Shown here piece by piece: positions 8,491 to 16,455 of a stretch of DNA of 64,000 nucleotides. Below the pieces are notes generated by a model. It saw only the letters and a program-made list of their open reading frames with translations, was not told where the DNA came from and ran no database searches. The stretch is from positions 1 to 64,000 of the forward strand of contig CAZJCK010000007.1 of NCBI GenBank assembly GCA_964544635.1, written 5' to 3'. How positions within the stretch are numbered: the first letter of the stretch is position 1; each line of letters opens with the position of its first letter. Position numbers and translations under genes: made by a program. Source of the DNA: CAZJCK01 sp964544635. Lineage in GTDB: Bacteria > Zixibacteria > MSB-5A5 > GN15 > FEB-12.

Positions 8491-10212
8491 ATGCGTAAGT
8501 GTTTCTTAGCCGGACTGGTGTGCGTTGTTTGTGCCGCGACCGTGCTACCGTCGCAGGCACGCGCCCAGGAATCCGATGCCATGCCGGCCGATTCAATCGA
8601 CGGCCGGGGCGATATCAATGACAACGGCCAGGCATATGAAGTCGCCGACTTCGTCTTGTTTGGCTGGACTCTGGTCAAGGGAGCATGGGTCCTGCCGATC
8701 CCCGAGCGCGGGACCTTCCACAGCGATGTAAACGACGACGGTACGGCCATGGGTCTGGACGATTGGGTCTACCTGGCCCGCGTCGTCATTGGCGATGCCC
8801 AGCCGTTTCCGCGCCCCACGCTCGTGAATGATACGGCGGTGATTACGCACGACGATTTGAATGGAAAGGTATCGGTCGGTTTCGCGCGGCAGCTGGCTGT
8901 GGTACTGTTGGTTTTCGACGGCTCTGTCACGGTGACATCGGTTGCCGCCGGTATTGTACCCGACATATACTTCGACGGTCACTTGACCCGGATACTGGTG
9001 GCGCGCACGTTGATTGATGGAATGAGTGACAGCATCCCCACATTTCCCGATGGTGATCTCATCACCTATTCGGGAACCGCTCGCTTGATCGGCGCCGCGG
9101 TAGCCGATGCGGAAGGGCTGGGCACGGTGCCCGTGGAAATTCTCGGGGGCAGCGATATCGGGCGCGGCGATATCAACGGCAACAACATTCCGTACGACCC
9201 GGCCGACTTTCTGGATTATCGAAGCTATCACCTGACCGGCTTCGATGACCTGGCGCCCGACACCCAGGCCGTAAGAATGGCGAGCAACGTAAACGGCGAC
9301 GGCTACGACCTCACCCTTGAGGACGTCCTCTATCTCCACCAGATTATCATGACCCAGGCACCGCCGATTGCCGGCGACGCCAACATTCCGGATTCGCTAC
9401 TCGTCGCCATACAGGATCATCTGAATCGCAAGCTCCTGCAGTTCCGTCCGGAAGACGCCGGCGCCGCCTATTACCGCTTCGACCGACCGGTCGAACTTTC
9501 GTTCCTCGGTGACACGTCGCAGTTCCTGTTTCATACCGAGACCGTCGCCAACGCCTCATCTGCCATGATACTTCCCCGACTCTTACCCGACACGACGACC
9601 CTTTACACCCTGCCCGATCTTCCCATTACCTACGATCGGTTTGCAGTACTCGACTCCATTGATGCCGCGGCGTATCGTTTGGTGCGCTACTATTACCAGC
9701 CCAAGAGCGCTCCTGTACCGGTCATTCTGGTGAACGACACGGTGTATAACATCGTGACAATAGAGCATCCCGAACTGATGATCGGCGCCAGGATGGTATT
9801 CGAAGGTGGTGTTCAACCCCAGTTGCTTGTGGACAGCTTCGCCTTCGAAGCACCTGCAGGTGGCGGTGCCACCGTGGTATCCGTCCTGCCGGCCTCACCG
9901 TTTTCCAATGCCACGTTTGCAGCCGGAGCCTTCCTGACCTATTCCGGACGTGGTATCCTGGCGGACGGTTCGATAGCGAGCAAGTATGCCGGTATGCAGG
10001 ATCTGTCGGCTGATATTGTCATCACCGCCGGATTACCGGGCGATGTGACGATGGACGATCGTGTCGATGCCCTCGATTTGACCTGGCTGATCGATTATCT
10101 CTTCAGCGGTATCCAATCCCCCCTTGGCATTCAGGCCGCTGATCTTGACCGGGACGGTTATGTCACGCCAATTGATCTGGCCTACGTCGTCGACTACATC
10201 TATGGCTTATAG
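8491..10212 (+). CDS. Secreted protein with three dockerin-like modules
   Basis: 573 residues with a signal peptide (about 1-25, ending ARAQ). Three dockerin-like calcium-loop pairs are spread along the chain. The first is at about 35-105 (RGDINDNGQAYEVADFV; SDVNDDGTAMGLDDWV), the second at about 225-290 (RGDINGNNIPYDPADFL; SNVNGDGYDLTLEDVL), and the third at the very C-terminus (GDVTMDDRVDALDLTWLI; ADLDRDGYVTPIDLAYVV). Between them lie beta-rich segments. No sorting domain follows: the chain ends at the last helix (DYIYGL). It has its own promoter and a strong terminator, so it is monocistronic. With several dockerin-like modules and no obvious cohesin it could act as a linker between cohesin-bearing proteins; this role is inference. 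Confidence 0.75.
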   Translation: MRKCFLAGLVCVVCAATVLPSQARAQESDAMPADSIDGRGDINDNGQAYEVADFVLFGWTLVKGAWVLPIPERGTFHSDVNDDGTAMGLDDWVYLARVVIGDAQPFPRPTLVNDTAVITHDDLNGKVSVGFARQLAVVLLVFDGSVTVTSVAAGIVPDIYFDGHLTRILVARTLIDGMSDSIPTFPDGDLITYSGTARLIGAAVADAEGLGTVPVEILGGSDIGRGDINGNNIPYDPADFLDYRSYHLTGFDDLAPDTQAVRMASNVNGDGYDLTLEDVLYLHQIIMTQAPPIAGDANIPDSLLVAIQDHLNRKLLQFRPEDAGAAYYRFDRPVELSFLGDTSQFLFHTETVANASSAMILPRLLPDTTTLYTLPDLPITYDRFAVLDSIDAAAYRLVRYYYQPKSAPVPVILVNDTVYNIVTIEHPELMIGARMVFEGGVQPQLLVDSFAFEAPAGGGATVVSVLPASPFSNATFAAGAFLTYSGRGILADGSIASKYAGMQDLSADIVITAGLPGDVTMDDRVDALDLTWLIDYLFSGIQSPLGIQAADLDRDGYVTPIDLAYVVDYIYGL

Positions 10213-10248
10213 CTCGACCGCACTATTATAGCGTCGAAATGTTACAAT

Positions 10249-10294
10249 ACTCCTGCGACTCACTTGACCTGCATCAAGCGTGAGTCGCAGGAGT
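10249..10294 (+). terminator. Intrinsic terminator after the 8491 gene
   Basis: A perfect 15-bp stem (ACTCCTGCGACTCAC / GTGAGTCGCAGGAGT) with a 16-base loop is followed by TTTTC. It lies 37 bases after the stop codon. Confidence 0.85.
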
Positions 10295-10334
10295 TTTCAC
10301 ACCGGCGCGGAGTTTGCGACGGACTGAAATTGCA

Positions 10335-10363
10335 TTGACACAATCTGGCCAGGCGTCTATAAT
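10335..10363 (+). promoter_or_regulatory. Perfect-consensus sigma-70 promoter of an orphan transcription unit
   Basis: TTGACA (10335-10340), exactly 17 bases, TATAAT (10358-10363). Both hexamers match consensus, the only such case I saw in the window. It sits just after a strong terminator, and no convincing gene starts within 600 bases downstream. Confidence 0.8.
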
Positions 10364-10369
10364 ACTCAT

Positions 10370-10782
10370 GGATCGTCGTTCACCACGACATAACACCTGA
10401 CATCGGCAACACCTCACACAAGATCTTCGCGGTCGGGTGATCGCGCATAAGGTATCCCCGCCTCATCCTCACTGTCGTTAGGGAAGGAACCCGTAACGAA
10501 GGAGGTAGCGTATGGAGTAGACTGCGCCGATTCGAACCGCCGGCAGGCGGCCCGAAATTGGCGCGCCATTTTTCTGAGCCTGGCGACTTTGGTCAGGGCT
10601 GTCGACACGGACGGTCGCCGTAACCCGGTCTACGTATCTCTGGCACACGCTCGTCACATACGGTACGGGCGCCCGGCGATCGCCGACGTTGACACCGGCT
10701 GAAATCGGCAGGCAGTTTCTACCCGAAATACGTGTCGCCCGGACGGTTCCGCACCACGCGGAGCCGCCGGGTTTCTTTGTTT
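10370..10782 (+). ncRNA. Candidate structured non-coding RNA (about 410 nt), family unknown
   Basis: The unit is bounded by a consensus promoter (10335-10363) and an intrinsic terminator (10738-10771 plus a T-rich tail). It holds no plausible plus-strand protein gene. Readable structure includes a hairpin at 10475-10499 (TCGTTA-GGG / CCC-G-TAACGA) touching a perfect AAGGAGG. That AAGGAGG is followed by ATG GAG TAG (10512-10520), a two-codon frame. A second hairpin lies at 10531-10556 (CCGCC-GGCA-GGCGG inside TTCG/CGAA), and a GGCGATCGCC palindrome lies near 10675. I looked for the conserved landmarks of RNase P RNA, tmRNA, SRP RNA and T-box leaders and did not find them. It may be a stand-alone RNA or an attenuated leader of the operon starting at 11005. 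Confidence 0.5.
10738..10782 (+). terminator. Intrinsic terminator of the orphan RNA unit
   Basis: A 14-bp stem with one bulged A (CCCGG-a-CGGTTCCGC / GCGGAGCCG-CCGGG, one G-U pair) and loop ACCAC, followed by TTTCTTTGTTT. Confidence 0.8.
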
Positions 10783-10935
10783 CCGGCCAATCGGCTATAG
10801 GCCGCGTCCCATAGCTGTACCCCCGTCAAGCAGCCGGAAATCGCTTCCCGACTGTGCCATTTTCCCACAATAATCGTGCTAACCCCTTGAGCCACAACGG
10901 CGACTCGCCCCGCGCCGGTCAACCGGCAGGCTCCG

Positions 10936-11002
10936 GCACTACCCTTGCAAGTTCCAGCCTGAAACACATGAACCCTGAGACTTCGCAGAAAGAAGGGTAG
11001 GC
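10936..11002 (+). promoter_or_regulatory. Inverted repeat that could mask the ribosome site of the 11005 gene
   Basis: GC-a-CTACCCTT (10936-10946) is complementary to AAGGGTAGGC (10993-11002), which contains the AAGGG ribosome site just before the ATG at 11005. Ten pairs with one bulge would hide the site, suggesting translational control or attenuation. This is read from complementarity only. Confidence 0.4.
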
Positions 11003-11004
11003 TG

Positions 11005-11247
11005 ATGAGAGTGAAGTTCGTGCTGACCATGGAGGACCTGGTAGTTGATGATGCCACCGTCGACCAGGTTGTGCTCGACTGGGAATCGGATCTTGACCAG
11101 GGCGAAATTCTCGAGTTGTCCCACCAGTGGATTACCTCCAGGAACTTTCTCACCCAGCGCATGGAAGGGCTGACCAGAGTGGGAGAATCATCCTTGACCA
11201 TAGAACCGCTTGAAGATTCGGAAGAGATCGAAGATGAAGAATACTGA
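11005..11247 (+). CDS. Small acidic protein, function unknown (first gene of small operon)
   Basis: 80 residues, strongly acidic at the C-terminus (EPLEDSEEIEDEEY), with no signal peptide, membrane segment or cysteine. I do not recognise a family. The ATG at 11005 is preceded by GAAGGGTAGGCTG, a usable ribosome site that is also part of an inverted repeat. The last 14 bases overlap the start of the next gene, so the two are translationally coupled, which supports this being a real gene. Together with the next two genes it forms an operon of small proteins: soluble acidic, two-helix membrane, zinc ribbon. Confidence 0.6.
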   Translation: MRVKFVLTMEDLVVDDATVDQVVLDWESDLDQGEILELSHQWITSRNFLTQRMEGLTRVGESSLTIEPLEDSEEIEDEEY

Positions 11248-11569
11248 GCTTGTAGCCCAGGTTCAACAGGCGGCCGACAAGGCGACCGAAAAAGCCAACG
11301 GCCTCTTCGGTTTCATCGAACCGGCCCGCGAATTCATCATCGCCAACTTCGGCCAGAACGGCCTGTATGCGACCTATATTGTCCTCGCTGTCGCCGTTCT
11401 CGCTGTCGCCTCACGTCTTGTCAAGTTCAGCTTTGCAACCCTCAAGTACCTGGTCATACCGGCGATCGCGCTGGCCTTCCTCGGGAGCCTGTTTGTCCCG
11501 ATGACCTTTTTTGCGCTCTTGCCGGTTACCGCCACCGCGTGCTCGCTGGTGTTGCTCGTTAAGGGGTAA
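11234..11569 (+). CDS. Small two-helix membrane protein, function unknown
   Basis: 111 residues from the ATG at 11234; an upstream in-frame start is possible but lies deeper inside the first gene. The N-terminal half is amphipathic and helical (residues about 1-40). It is followed by a hydrophobic segment (about 42-62, YATYIVLAVAVLAVA), a short basic link (SRLVKFSF) and a second hydrophobic block (about 72-110). Hence it is an inner-membrane protein with a soluble N-terminal helix. It overlaps the preceding gene by 14 bases and ends 6 bases before the next. No family recognised. Confidence 0.65.
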   Translation: MKNTELVAQVQQAADKATEKANGLFGFIEPAREFIIANFGQNGLYATYIVLAVAVLAVASRLVKFSFATLKYLVIPAIALAFLGSLFVPMTFFALLPVTATACSLVLLVKG

Positions 11570-11575
11570 TCTGTT

Positions 11576-12085
11576 ATGTCTGATCAACAACAACAACAGG
11601 GTAAGGCCAGGCGACGTCTGGCTTCCGAAGAGAACAATAATCCAACCTGTATCAACTGCGGCGAATCGCTGGTGGAACGCAACGGCGTACGACTCTGCCC
11701 GTCCTGCAATACCAATGATCTCAACGCCTCACAGATATTCATCGACAGCGGCCAGGACTCCGAGTTTGTCTTTATCGAGTGTCCCGGCGCGACGCTGTAC
11801 GATACCGAAACCGGCCAGATAACCGCCGGCGTGAAATGGCATGACGACGACGATCCGTCGCAAGGGCACGACATCGTCGATCATCCCGTCTACGCCCCCA
11901 CCCACACCCATCGACGCCGGATCAAGCGAGAAGCCTACGGTAAGATCCGTCGCTGCCAGGGCTGCCAGGACTTCACGATACGTATGCGCCGCAAAGAGGG
12001 TCCGGATTTCTTTGTGCCGTCTCCAAAGTATCCCGGCCGCACCAAGCTCAAATCTGTGGAAGGTTTGAAGCGCGAACCACGCTAA
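11576..12085 (+). CDS. Zinc-ribbon protein, function unknown (third gene of small operon)
   Basis: 169 residues, cytoplasmic. The start is Q-rich (MSDQQQQQ). A classic zinc ribbon CINCGESL...CPSCN sits at about residues 24-44, and a third CxxC pair (CQGC) at about 128-131, inside a strongly basic C-terminal third. The middle is acidic (WHDDDDP). The arrangement suggests a nucleic-acid- or protein-binding adaptor. The gene follows the membrane protein by 6 bases. I cannot assign a named family; the zinc-ribbon call rests on the paired CxxC motifs. Confidence 0.65.
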   Translation: MSDQQQQQGKARRRLASEENNNPTCINCGESLVERNGVRLCPSCNTNDLNASQIFIDSGQDSEFVFIECPGATLYDTETGQITAGVKWHDDDDPSQGHDIVDHPVYAPTHTHRRRIKREAYGKIRRCQGCQDFTIRMRRKEGPDFFVPSPKYPGRTKLKSVEGLKREPR

Positions 12086-12125
12086 AATCGCCGTCCTCCG
12101 CATAGGTTATCCCGGCACATCTCCC

Positions 12126-12205
12126 TGTCATCCCGGACGAAGGGCACATCCTCCCAACTGTCATCCCGGACAAGGTCCCGCGGAGCGGGACCGAAGATCC
12201 GGGAT
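12126..12205. repeat. Dispersed-type palindromic intergenic repeat
   Basis: TGTCATCCCGGAC occurs twice (12126-12138 and 12159-12171). The second copy opens a nested palindrome: outer arms ATCCCGGA / TCCGGGAT (12163-12170, 12198-12205) and inner arms GGTCCCGC / GCGGGACC (12174-12181, 12185-12192). The wording matches the well-known class of TCATCCCGGA...TCCGGGATCC intergenic repeats found in many bacterial genomes. The remainder of the gap 12086-12431 shows nothing else. Confidence 0.65.
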
Positions 12206-12431
12206 CCACTCTTCTCTTTGCAACCCCAAATATCGGCAGGACTTCCGCGTCTTTTTCTATGACACGTCCTATCCACGCCCAAAACTCCTCGCGCCTCCGG
12301 CGCATCAAAAATTCCAAGCTGCCAAACACTTTCCTGCCACTTGAAACCCGGATGAAACCAAATCGTCCGTGATTCCGTACACCAGACTGAAAGCACTGAC
12401 TCATCTACATTAAGACGGGAGGAGATGTCTT

Positions 12432-13166
12432 ATGCGACATACCCGCATAGCTCTGTCTATGTTACTGATGGCTGCGCTGGTCGCCATGCTGGCGCTGCCG
12501 GCTTCGGCCGACTGGTGGGGGAGGGGCGAAAAAGGATCGGGTAATCTCATAACGGAGAACCGCGATATCACCGACTTCGACTTCATCGAATGCAATATCG
12601 GCGCCGATATCGATGTCCGCAAGGGCGACACCTACTCAGTTACCGTGACGATCGACGACAACCTGATGGACAACATCCGCACCGAGGTAAGCGGCGGCAC
12701 CCTCGAAATCTGGGCGGAAGAAGGTTTCCGATCGAAAGACGGCTGCCGGATCGATATTACCGTCACGTCGCTTGAGGGAATGGAAGTTTCCGGCTCCGGC
12801 GACATAAAGATTGCCGACCTGCGCGAGGACGAGTTCGAGTTTGACCTGTCCGGTTCCGGTGATGTCATGATCATCGGTGATTTCGAACGGCTCGAAGTAG
12901 ACCTGTCCGGGTCCGGCGACATCGAGCTGGTCGGTACGTCGGCGACGGCCGACCTGTCGATCAGCGGCTCGGGCGATATCGACGCCCGCGAGATGCACTG
13001 CGATACGGCCGATGTACGCATTGCCGGCTCGGGGGATGTCAAGGTGTACGTTCGGCAGTCGCTCTACGGCCGGGTCAGCGGCTCCGGCGACATCGATTAT
13101 TGGGGTAATCCGAAGGATGTGTCCTCGAAGGTGCACGGTTCCGGGTCGATCCAGAAGCGCGGCTGA
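12432..13166 (+). CDS. Secreted GIN-domain (DUF2807) adhesin-head-like protein
   Basis: 244 residues with a signal peptide (about 1-25, ending ASAD). The mature part is a beta-solenoid of short repeats, with the motif SGSGDI/V recurring at least six times from about residue 115 to the end. This is the hallmark of the DUF2807 'putative auto-transporter adhesin, head GIN domain' family. The ribosome site is GGGAGGAG and the gene stands alone. The likely location is the periplasm or cell surface; the molecular role of this family is not well defined. A short GC-rich inverted repeat (CCGGCGGGTGCGG / CCGCACCCG-like) after the stop may end transcription. Confidence 0.85.
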   Translation: MRHTRIALSMLLMAALVAMLALPASADWWGRGEKGSGNLITENRDITDFDFIECNIGADIDVRKGDTYSVTVTIDDNLMDNIRTEVSGGTLEIWAEEGFRSKDGCRIDITVTSLEGMEVSGSGDIKIADLREDEFEFDLSGSGDVMIIGDFERLEVDLSGSGDIELVGTSATADLSISGSGDIDAREMHCDTADVRIAGSGDVKVYVRQSLYGRVSGSGDIDYWGNPKDVSSKVHGSGSIQKRG

Positions 13167-13243
13167 TGCAAAGCTATAGTGACCCCCAACACACCGTCCG
13201 GCGGGTGCGGCCTTCCGCACCCGCTTCTTTGTTGTCGCAGGTA

Positions 13244-15775
13244 TCAATCATCCACGCACTTGGGGCGATCCAGATTGAAGAATTCGCCGCGGAAGGTCAG
13301 GCTGAAGGTCATGTATTCATATTCAACTTCACCCGGTGTGAATGACACGATACGGCTGAGTTCGCCGGTCATGCTACCTTCCACGAAATCCGCAGATTCA
13401 TAGCCCGTGATCTGAAGCACCGGGAGCGGCGAGTCAGGGTCAGAAAGGCCCCACGACACAAGGTCAGTTCCTTCGAAGGTAATTGCGGCGACGTCGAATG
13501 TGCCGGTGTCGTTCGCATTGTAAGCCACGAACAACACGAGCGGCCGGAAGCCATCCTCGGTCTCTTTCATGGAAACGGACAGGCCGCCAAGATCACGGGC
13601 GCTGCTCCAGTTGCCCGACTCACTGTAAGCGTAGCCGGAGCCGACCGCCTCAAAATTCCAGGCGCAGACACACGATGATACGCTGACATCGGCGATTGCC
13701 GTGCTTGCGCCGTTGACCGTGGCCCTGACCTTCACGCTGCCCGATTCACTGGGTGGGGCATTGTAAGTAGCTTCAGGTCCGCCCGATTCGTCAAGCGTGC
13801 CAAAGCCCGGAGGATCAAGCTCCCAGCGGACACTGTCGATCGACGATCCGGTGTAGTTGACGACGAATTCCTGCGGCTGTCCGTTCTTCACGCAAATGAA
13901 GTTAGGACTGATGAACGCCTCACCTTCACCATTGTAAGTGATCAATGCCTCGTCATCCCTCTCGTCACCGCTGCCCTGGCGCAACCCGGTAGTGGCCAGG
14001 CTTCGCGCTTTTAACGTCATCGGAGGATCCCACTCCTGATCGGGAGTGAACACGGTCACGAGGTTGTTGTCTGGAAAGAAAGTCCCGCCGCCTTCAAGCG
14101 TCCACTCGACTGCGGTGTTCTCCGCGTTTTCCACTCGAGCTGAAAAGAAGAGTTCCTCGGATGTATCCGCCTCGGCCTGGAACGGATCGATGAAGACTTC
14201 TATTTGATTGGTGTTGATCGTACGGGCATCGCCGGTCTTCTCTCCATTGAATGCGCTACTCGTCTCCATCCTCAGTATGGCGCTGCCGACCTCGGTGGGG
14301 CGATACTTCTTTTGCTGCTCCTCAATCTCCAGTGAGCCTGATGACACGATCATGTCGGAATAGTCCGGATCGACACAGTCGATGTCGTCCCACGTCCTGC
14401 CGCAGATTTCAATCAGACCGGACTCATTGCCGAACTTCTGGACAACTGCGTTGGCGCTGCCCGATGCGACAAACGCGGTATTGACAGTCTCATCCATACG
14501 ATCGACAATTTCTCCTATGTTATTGGGTGCAAGTTCACCGAAATTGTCGGCTGCGCCTTTCCCGGCCAGCGCCTGCAGTATGGCTTCAAAAATCGCGGCA
14601 TCGAGGTTGAGCCCCTGGCTCTGAGCCGTGACATGGAACCTCGTCCACTCGCCGTCTTCGGTGAAGTCTTCGTCAAACTCCAGTTCCGACGGATCAAACG
14701 ATGCCTGGCCGGAAACGAAGTCACCCGGCAGCATCTTGAGATAAGCATCATTCATCTTGGCTTCTCCCCAGACCATTCCACCTGCCATAACGATTGGCAC
14801 CTGTGAACCAGGAATCAAACCGAGGACGAGAATCGTGTTGCTGATACCGTCGGCGATGACCTTATCGGAAAGATCGGTCGTAGCATCCTGAAGCTCCTGC
14901 TGACGGTTCATGGCGTCGGCAAGAGAGGCACAATCGGTAATCCCCATGTTCGGCGCCGGAATACAGGCCTGGCCCGATGCCGCCGCTTCTCGCAGTGTAA
15001 TGCGGCGGTGCGGCGCGACCTCCGGAACCGCCATGGTGTCGAGTCGCGCCACCAGGTCTTCGAGATGGTCGCGGTAACCGGTATTTGCAAGCAGCCGGTC
15101 GGTCAGCTCCCACATCGCCGAGTCGGCGCTGAAGGCCGGCGAGGTACGGTCGAGGATAGCGCGCAGCGAATTTGGGTTATCAGGGCTGTCAATGGCGTTA
15201 TAAGCAAAAACCAGGGCCAGGTGCTCGAGCGGGATGTCATCCACCACCAGGTTGTCCAGGCTGTCACGGCTGGTACCGGCAAGTCGCATCATGTGTCCAA
15301 GCTGCGTCTGCAAAAGCGACAAAATAGCTTCGCTCTCACCCGGCGCCGCCGGCAGGGTGTCGAGCGTGAACTTGATGGGCTCGGATACAACGTTTTTGCC
15401 GTCAGTGATCACTATCAACACATCGCCGCCATTGAGCGGATCCGACGGATTGAGAGGCGTAACCATATAGTCACCGGAATCGGTGCGAAAGACAACCGCA
15501 AGCCCGGTATCGACCGCCACCGCAGCAGCCAGGGGTGAGGCTGCCGAGTCGGCATCGAGCACTATCCCGTACAGGTCGTCAGCGCCGGCCGGGATTCCGC
15601 TCACCCGCACCCAGGAGGTGGGGGGGGCAGAGGTTGCCGATGGTGTGATTGTCAACGTGTCCGTTCCCGACGGCCCGCTGGGGTTATCGGCGGAATCGTC
15701 ATTGGAGCAAACGAGTAAAACCGCCGCCGCCAATATGAGAACGACGAAACGGATTACTCGGGATACCTGGCTCAT
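13244..15775 (-). CDS. Large secreted lipoprotein with Ig-like domains
   Basis: 843 residues from the ATG at 15775, chosen because AAAGGA sits just upstream and because it gives a lipoprotein signal (hydrophobic stretch, then LLVC about residue 23, followed by SNDDS). An in-frame start further upstream adds 39 residues without signal character. An acidic, S/P/G-rich linker follows, then a long mostly helical region (about 130-480). The C-terminal part is of bacterial Ig/PKD-like beta domains (motifs such as VEWTLEGGGTFFPDNN and ATYNAPPSESGSVKVRATV). No enzyme signature was seen. It is probably a lipid-anchored envelope or surface protein of unknown role, transcribed divergently from dciA. Confidence 0.65.
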   Translation of the reverse strand: MSQVSRVIRFVVLILAAAVLLVCSNDDSADNPSGPSGTDTLTITPSATSAPPTSWVRVSGIPAGADDLYGIVLDADSAASPLAAAVAVDTGLAVVFRTDSGDYMVTPLNPSDPLNGGDVLIVITDGKNVVSEPIKFTLDTLPAAPGESEAILSLLQTQLGHMMRLAGTSRDSLDNLVVDDIPLEHLALVFAYNAIDSPDNPNSLRAILDRTSPAFSADSAMWELTDRLLANTGYRDHLEDLVARLDTMAVPEVAPHRRITLREAAASGQACIPAPNMGITDCASLADAMNRQQELQDATTDLSDKVIADGISNTILVLGLIPGSQVPIVMAGGMVWGEAKMNDAYLKMLPGDFVSGQASFDPSELEFDEDFTEDGEWTRFHVTAQSQGLNLDAAIFEAILQALAGKGAADNFGELAPNNIGEIVDRMDETVNTAFVASGSANAVVQKFGNESGLIEICGRTWDDIDCVDPDYSDMIVSSGSLEIEEQQKKYRPTEVGSAILRMETSSAFNGEKTGDARTINTNQIEVFIDPFQAEADTSEELFFSARVENAENTAVEWTLEGGGTFFPDNNLVTVFTPDQEWDPPMTLKARSLATTGLRQGSGDERDDEALITYNGEGEAFISPNFICVKNGQPQEFVVNYTGSSIDSVRWELDPPGFGTLDESGGPEATYNAPPSESGSVKVRATVNGASTAIADVSVSSCVCAWNFEAVGSGYAYSESGNWSSARDLGGLSVSMKETEDGFRPLVLFVAYNANDTGTFDVAAITFEGTDLVSWGLSDPDSPLPVLQITGYESADFVEGSMTGELSRIVSFTPGEVEYEYMTFSLTFRGEFFNLDRPKCVDD

Positions 15776-16058
15776 GATTTGTCCTTTGATTTTTCGATAC
15801 GGAGTTGAGGCTGCCGCTTGCAGCGGTCCTGGCTCTCTCAAGGTACGATATGTATCGGATATGGCAAGCATTAAAAGACCTTGACGGTCCATCTTAGCCG
15901 CTTGCGGCCGAGTGTTCGAGGCGCTCTTTTTTCGACCGACGGCGCCCCTGTCGCGCCGTGAGCGAGAATCGATATGGCGTCCCGTCAGTCGCCTTCAACA
16001 GCACCTCAAAAACTCGGCTAACTTATTAAGAATCATAGAGATAAATACGGTTTTTTAC

Positions 16059-16087
16059 TTGCGCCGCAGGGACCAAATCGGTATCAT
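16059..16087 (+). promoter_or_regulatory. Candidate promoter for dciA-gyrB
   Basis: TTGCGC (16059-16064), a 17-base spacer and TATCAT (16082-16087), about 35 bases before the dciA ATG, which has GGGAGGAAC upstream. The rest of the divergent gap 15776-16122 shows no gene. Confidence 0.5.
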
Positions 16088-16122
16088 TTATTGTTACAAC
16101 AGTAAGGATTTCAGGGAGGAAC

Positions 16123-16455
16123 ATGACCGCGCCAACCGACCGCAAGCCGGTCCCCGTCAACAGTGTCATCGACCAGATTATCAGGTCGCTCGGCCTGACG
16201 AAGCGGTACTATGGCTGGCAGGTGGTGACCCGCTGGGATGAAATCGCCGGCCCCGACCTGGCCCGAAAAACTCGGGCCGTGCGGTTCGAGGACGGCATCG
16301 TTTATGTCGCGGTCCACGACCCCGGTCAGCGCCAGAATATCTCGATGACCGCGGATATGATCCTCGATAAGATACACAGCTATCCGTTCGGACGCGTCGT
16401 ACGCCAACTGCGCTTTACGTCGGATAAGGAAAGGAATACAGGCAATGGCTCCTGA
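16123..16455 (+). CDS. dciA: DUF721/DciA-family protein (putative replicative helicase operator)
   Basis: 110 residues. It matches the DUF721 pattern: a short N-terminal helix (VIDQIIRSLGL), then a K-homology-like core containing YGWQVVTRWDEIAGPDLARKTRAVRFEDGIVYVAV. Most bacteria lacking DnaC/DnaI use DciA to load or regulate the DnaB helicase. It sits directly before gyrB with an 11-base overlap, the conserved recF-DUF721-gyrB style arrangement, which supports the call; recF is not adjacent here. The ribosome site is GGGAGGA. The role follows from family knowledge. Confidence 0.85.
   Translation: MTAPTDRKPVPVNSVIDQIIRSLGLTKRYYGWQVVTRWDEIAGPDLARKTRAVRFEDGIVYVAVHDPGQRQNISMTADMILDKIHSYPFGRVVRQLRFTSDKERNTGNGS

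Noticed and set aside
10370..10782. RNase P RNA, tmRNA, SRP RNA or T-box leader
   Set aside because: The conserved motifs of these RNAs could not be found by eye; a covariance search would decide.
10719..11201. 160-residue minus-strand frame across the RNA terminator and the 11005 gene
   Set aside because: It runs through a strong terminator hairpin and overlaps a coupled gene on the other strand; composition is random-like.
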